NCBI GenBank assembly: GCA_964195945.1
Contig: CAXMRC010000129.1
Location: 1-6,838, forward strand
From: JAAETI01 sp964195945
GTDB lineage: Bacteria; Actinomycetota; Acidimicrobiia; Spongiisociales; UBA5794
Length of the DNA stretch: 6,838 nucleotides
Direction: 5' to 3'
Shown: one piece after another, positions 5,956 through 6,838 of the stretch
How the letters are laid out: each line of letters begins with the position of its first letter
Numbering within the stretch: the stretch's first letter is position 1
The notes under the pieces: generated by a model
Told to the model about the DNA's origin: nothing
What the model saw: the letters and a program-made list of their open reading frames with translations, nothing else
Database searches by the model: none
Made by a program: the position numbers and the translations under genes

Positions 5956-6838
5956 TGGCACCCCAACTACCCGATCGCTATCGGACCCAGGTCAGACTCG
6001 GCCGCGATGGTGACATCGACGAATGGCTCGCGACCGACACGACTCTTGATCGACCAATACTCGTTCGTGTTCTCGACGCCGACGCAACGCCTGCCCGGAC
6101 CGCGGAGTTTGTGACAGGGACCAGCGCGGCCGCAACCGTCGAGCACGTCCACCTTGCTGGTGTTTACGAAGTGGCCGAATCTCCGTCAGGAGGCGCCCAT
6201 GCTGCCATCGAGTGGAACGGTGGTGTCTCGATCGCTGATCGGCTAGCGGCCGGAGAGACTCTCCCAGTTTCGGAGTTCCTTCCCAACGCCGCTGGTCTCG
6301 CCGAAGGTCTCGCCGCCCTCCACGCGGCCGGCGTAACCCACGGATCAATAGATCCAGGCGCCATCGTCTTCTCTGCGGCCCATCCGGCCAAGCTCAGTTC
6401 CTTCGGCCGGAAACGAATCACACACCAACCCCGAGACGACACAGCTGCTCTGGCACGGGCCCTGCGAATCGCAGTGACCGGATCGGCCAGCCCGGCCATC
6501 CGGCCGTCCCATCTGGTCGAAGGTCTTCCATCGTCCGTCGACGATGCCATTCGTCGCGCCGAGTCAGGGGACTATGACGCCAAGGCCCTTGGCACCGCCT
6601 TGAGAGCAATCCCCTCGTCATTGCCCCCTCCCCGCCGCGAAGGGTGGTCGTGGAGATGGCTCATCCCTGCGGGAATGTTGCTGGTCAGCGCCGTCGTCAT
6701 CGCCATAGTTGGTCTGGTCATCGATGTTGACCCCGACTCGCCGTTCTTGTTCCCGGCGACACCACCGATCGCCCGCGCAGTCACAACAACCGTCTCCCTT
6801 CCACCCGTAACCACACTTCCCGAAGCAGCTCCAGGAGC
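5955..6838 (+). CDS. Single-pass membrane pseudokinase (3' end outside window)
   Basis: The open frame of 294 codons runs off the window. Residues 1-225 follow the order of a Ser/Thr protein kinase of the PknB type but lack its catalytic residues. The glycine loop is reduced to LGRDGD (15-20), the VAIK lysine is Arg38 (ILVRVLD), the catalytic loop HRD-K-N reads HGSIDPGAI (129-137), and DFG reads SFG (149-151). The region upstream of the loop, GLAEGLAALHAAGVTHG, is typical of kinase helix E. A membrane helix follows (about 235-257), then a Pro/Thr/Val-rich segment expected outside the cell. This predicts a non-catalytic cytoplasmic sensor or scaffold. Comparable kinase-like domains occur with MurJ/MviN in mycobacteria, where they bind FhaA when phosphorylated; that link is inference. 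The GTG at 5955 is the only usual start after the in-frame stop at 5862-5864. Possible ribosome binding site bases (GGAAGAG, 5943-5949) precede it. Confidence 0.85.
   Translation, partial: MAPQLPDRYRTQVRLGRDGDIDEWLATDTTLDRPILVRVLDADATPARTAEFVTGTSAAATVEHVHLAGVYEVAESPSGGAHAAIEWNGGVSIADRLAAGETLPVSEFLPNAAGLAEGLAALHAAGVTHGSIDPGAIVFSAAHPAKLSSFGRKRITHQPRDDTAALARALRIAVTGSASPAIRPSHLVEGLPSSVDDAIRRAESGDYDAKALGTALRAIPSSLPPPRREGWSWRWLIPAGMLLVSAVVIAIVGLVIDVDPDSPFLFPATPPIARAVTTTVSLPPVTTLPEAAPG

Noticed and set aside
5967..6814. Several minus-strand open frames across the right end
   Set aside because: The plus frame from 5955 is continuous for 884 bases and gives a kinase-like domain plus a membrane helix; the minus frames yield Arg/Ser-rich products without pattern.

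Overview
The window looks like ordinary chromosome of a moderately GC-rich actinobacterium, possibly of the Acidimicrobiia type. The lineage is an inference. It rests on the actinobacterial form of the CCA-adding enzyme, the style of the acyl-CoA dehydrogenase C-terminus, GTG starts, and a single-pass membrane pseudokinase next to a GNAT protein. No tRNA, rRNA, CRISPR array, transposase or phage gene was seen.

Layout. (1) 1-854, plus: the C-terminal part of an acyl-CoA dehydrogenase whose start lies outside the window. (2) 929-1681, plus: an unrecognised protein with a soluble N-terminal domain, a lysine/arginine-rich linker and four membrane segments. (3) 1697-3690, minus: a translationally coupled pair, a zinc-ribbon RNase HI followed by the CCA-adding tRNA nucleotidyltransferase, joined by an ATGA stop/start overlap. 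This pair converges on gene 2 with only 15 bases between the stop codons. (4) 3788-4876, minus: a PilT-family type IV pilus ATPase. A 15-bp inverted repeat with a 28-base loop separates it from the RNase H gene. (5) 4877-5101: a divergent intergenic region with a 19-base imperfect palindrome and, on the other side, the structured leader of the next gene. (6) 5102-5839, plus: a GNAT acetyltransferase that appears to be a tandem of a degenerate and an intact GNAT half. (7) 5955-6838, plus and cut off by the window end: a kinase-fold protein lacking the usual catalytic residues, followed by one membrane helix and a Thr/Pro-rich outer segment. An 11-codon mini-ORF ends exactly at its start codon.

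The genes do not form one pathway. They cover fatty acid oxidation, RNA metabolism (tRNA 3' end maturation and RNA:DNA hybrid removal), pilus retraction, acylation and probable envelope signalling. In other actinobacteria the CCA enzyme gene lies near murJ, a sigma factor, trxB and parAB, not far from the replication origin. The pseudokinase at the right edge would fit that neighbourhood, but the diagnostic genes are outside the window.

I see no convincing undescribed multi-gene system. The most useful leads are the pseudokinase with its mini-ORF, the PilT-family ATPase with altered signature motifs, the zinc-ribbon RNase H, and the long hairpin that pairs best in the minus-strand RNA.
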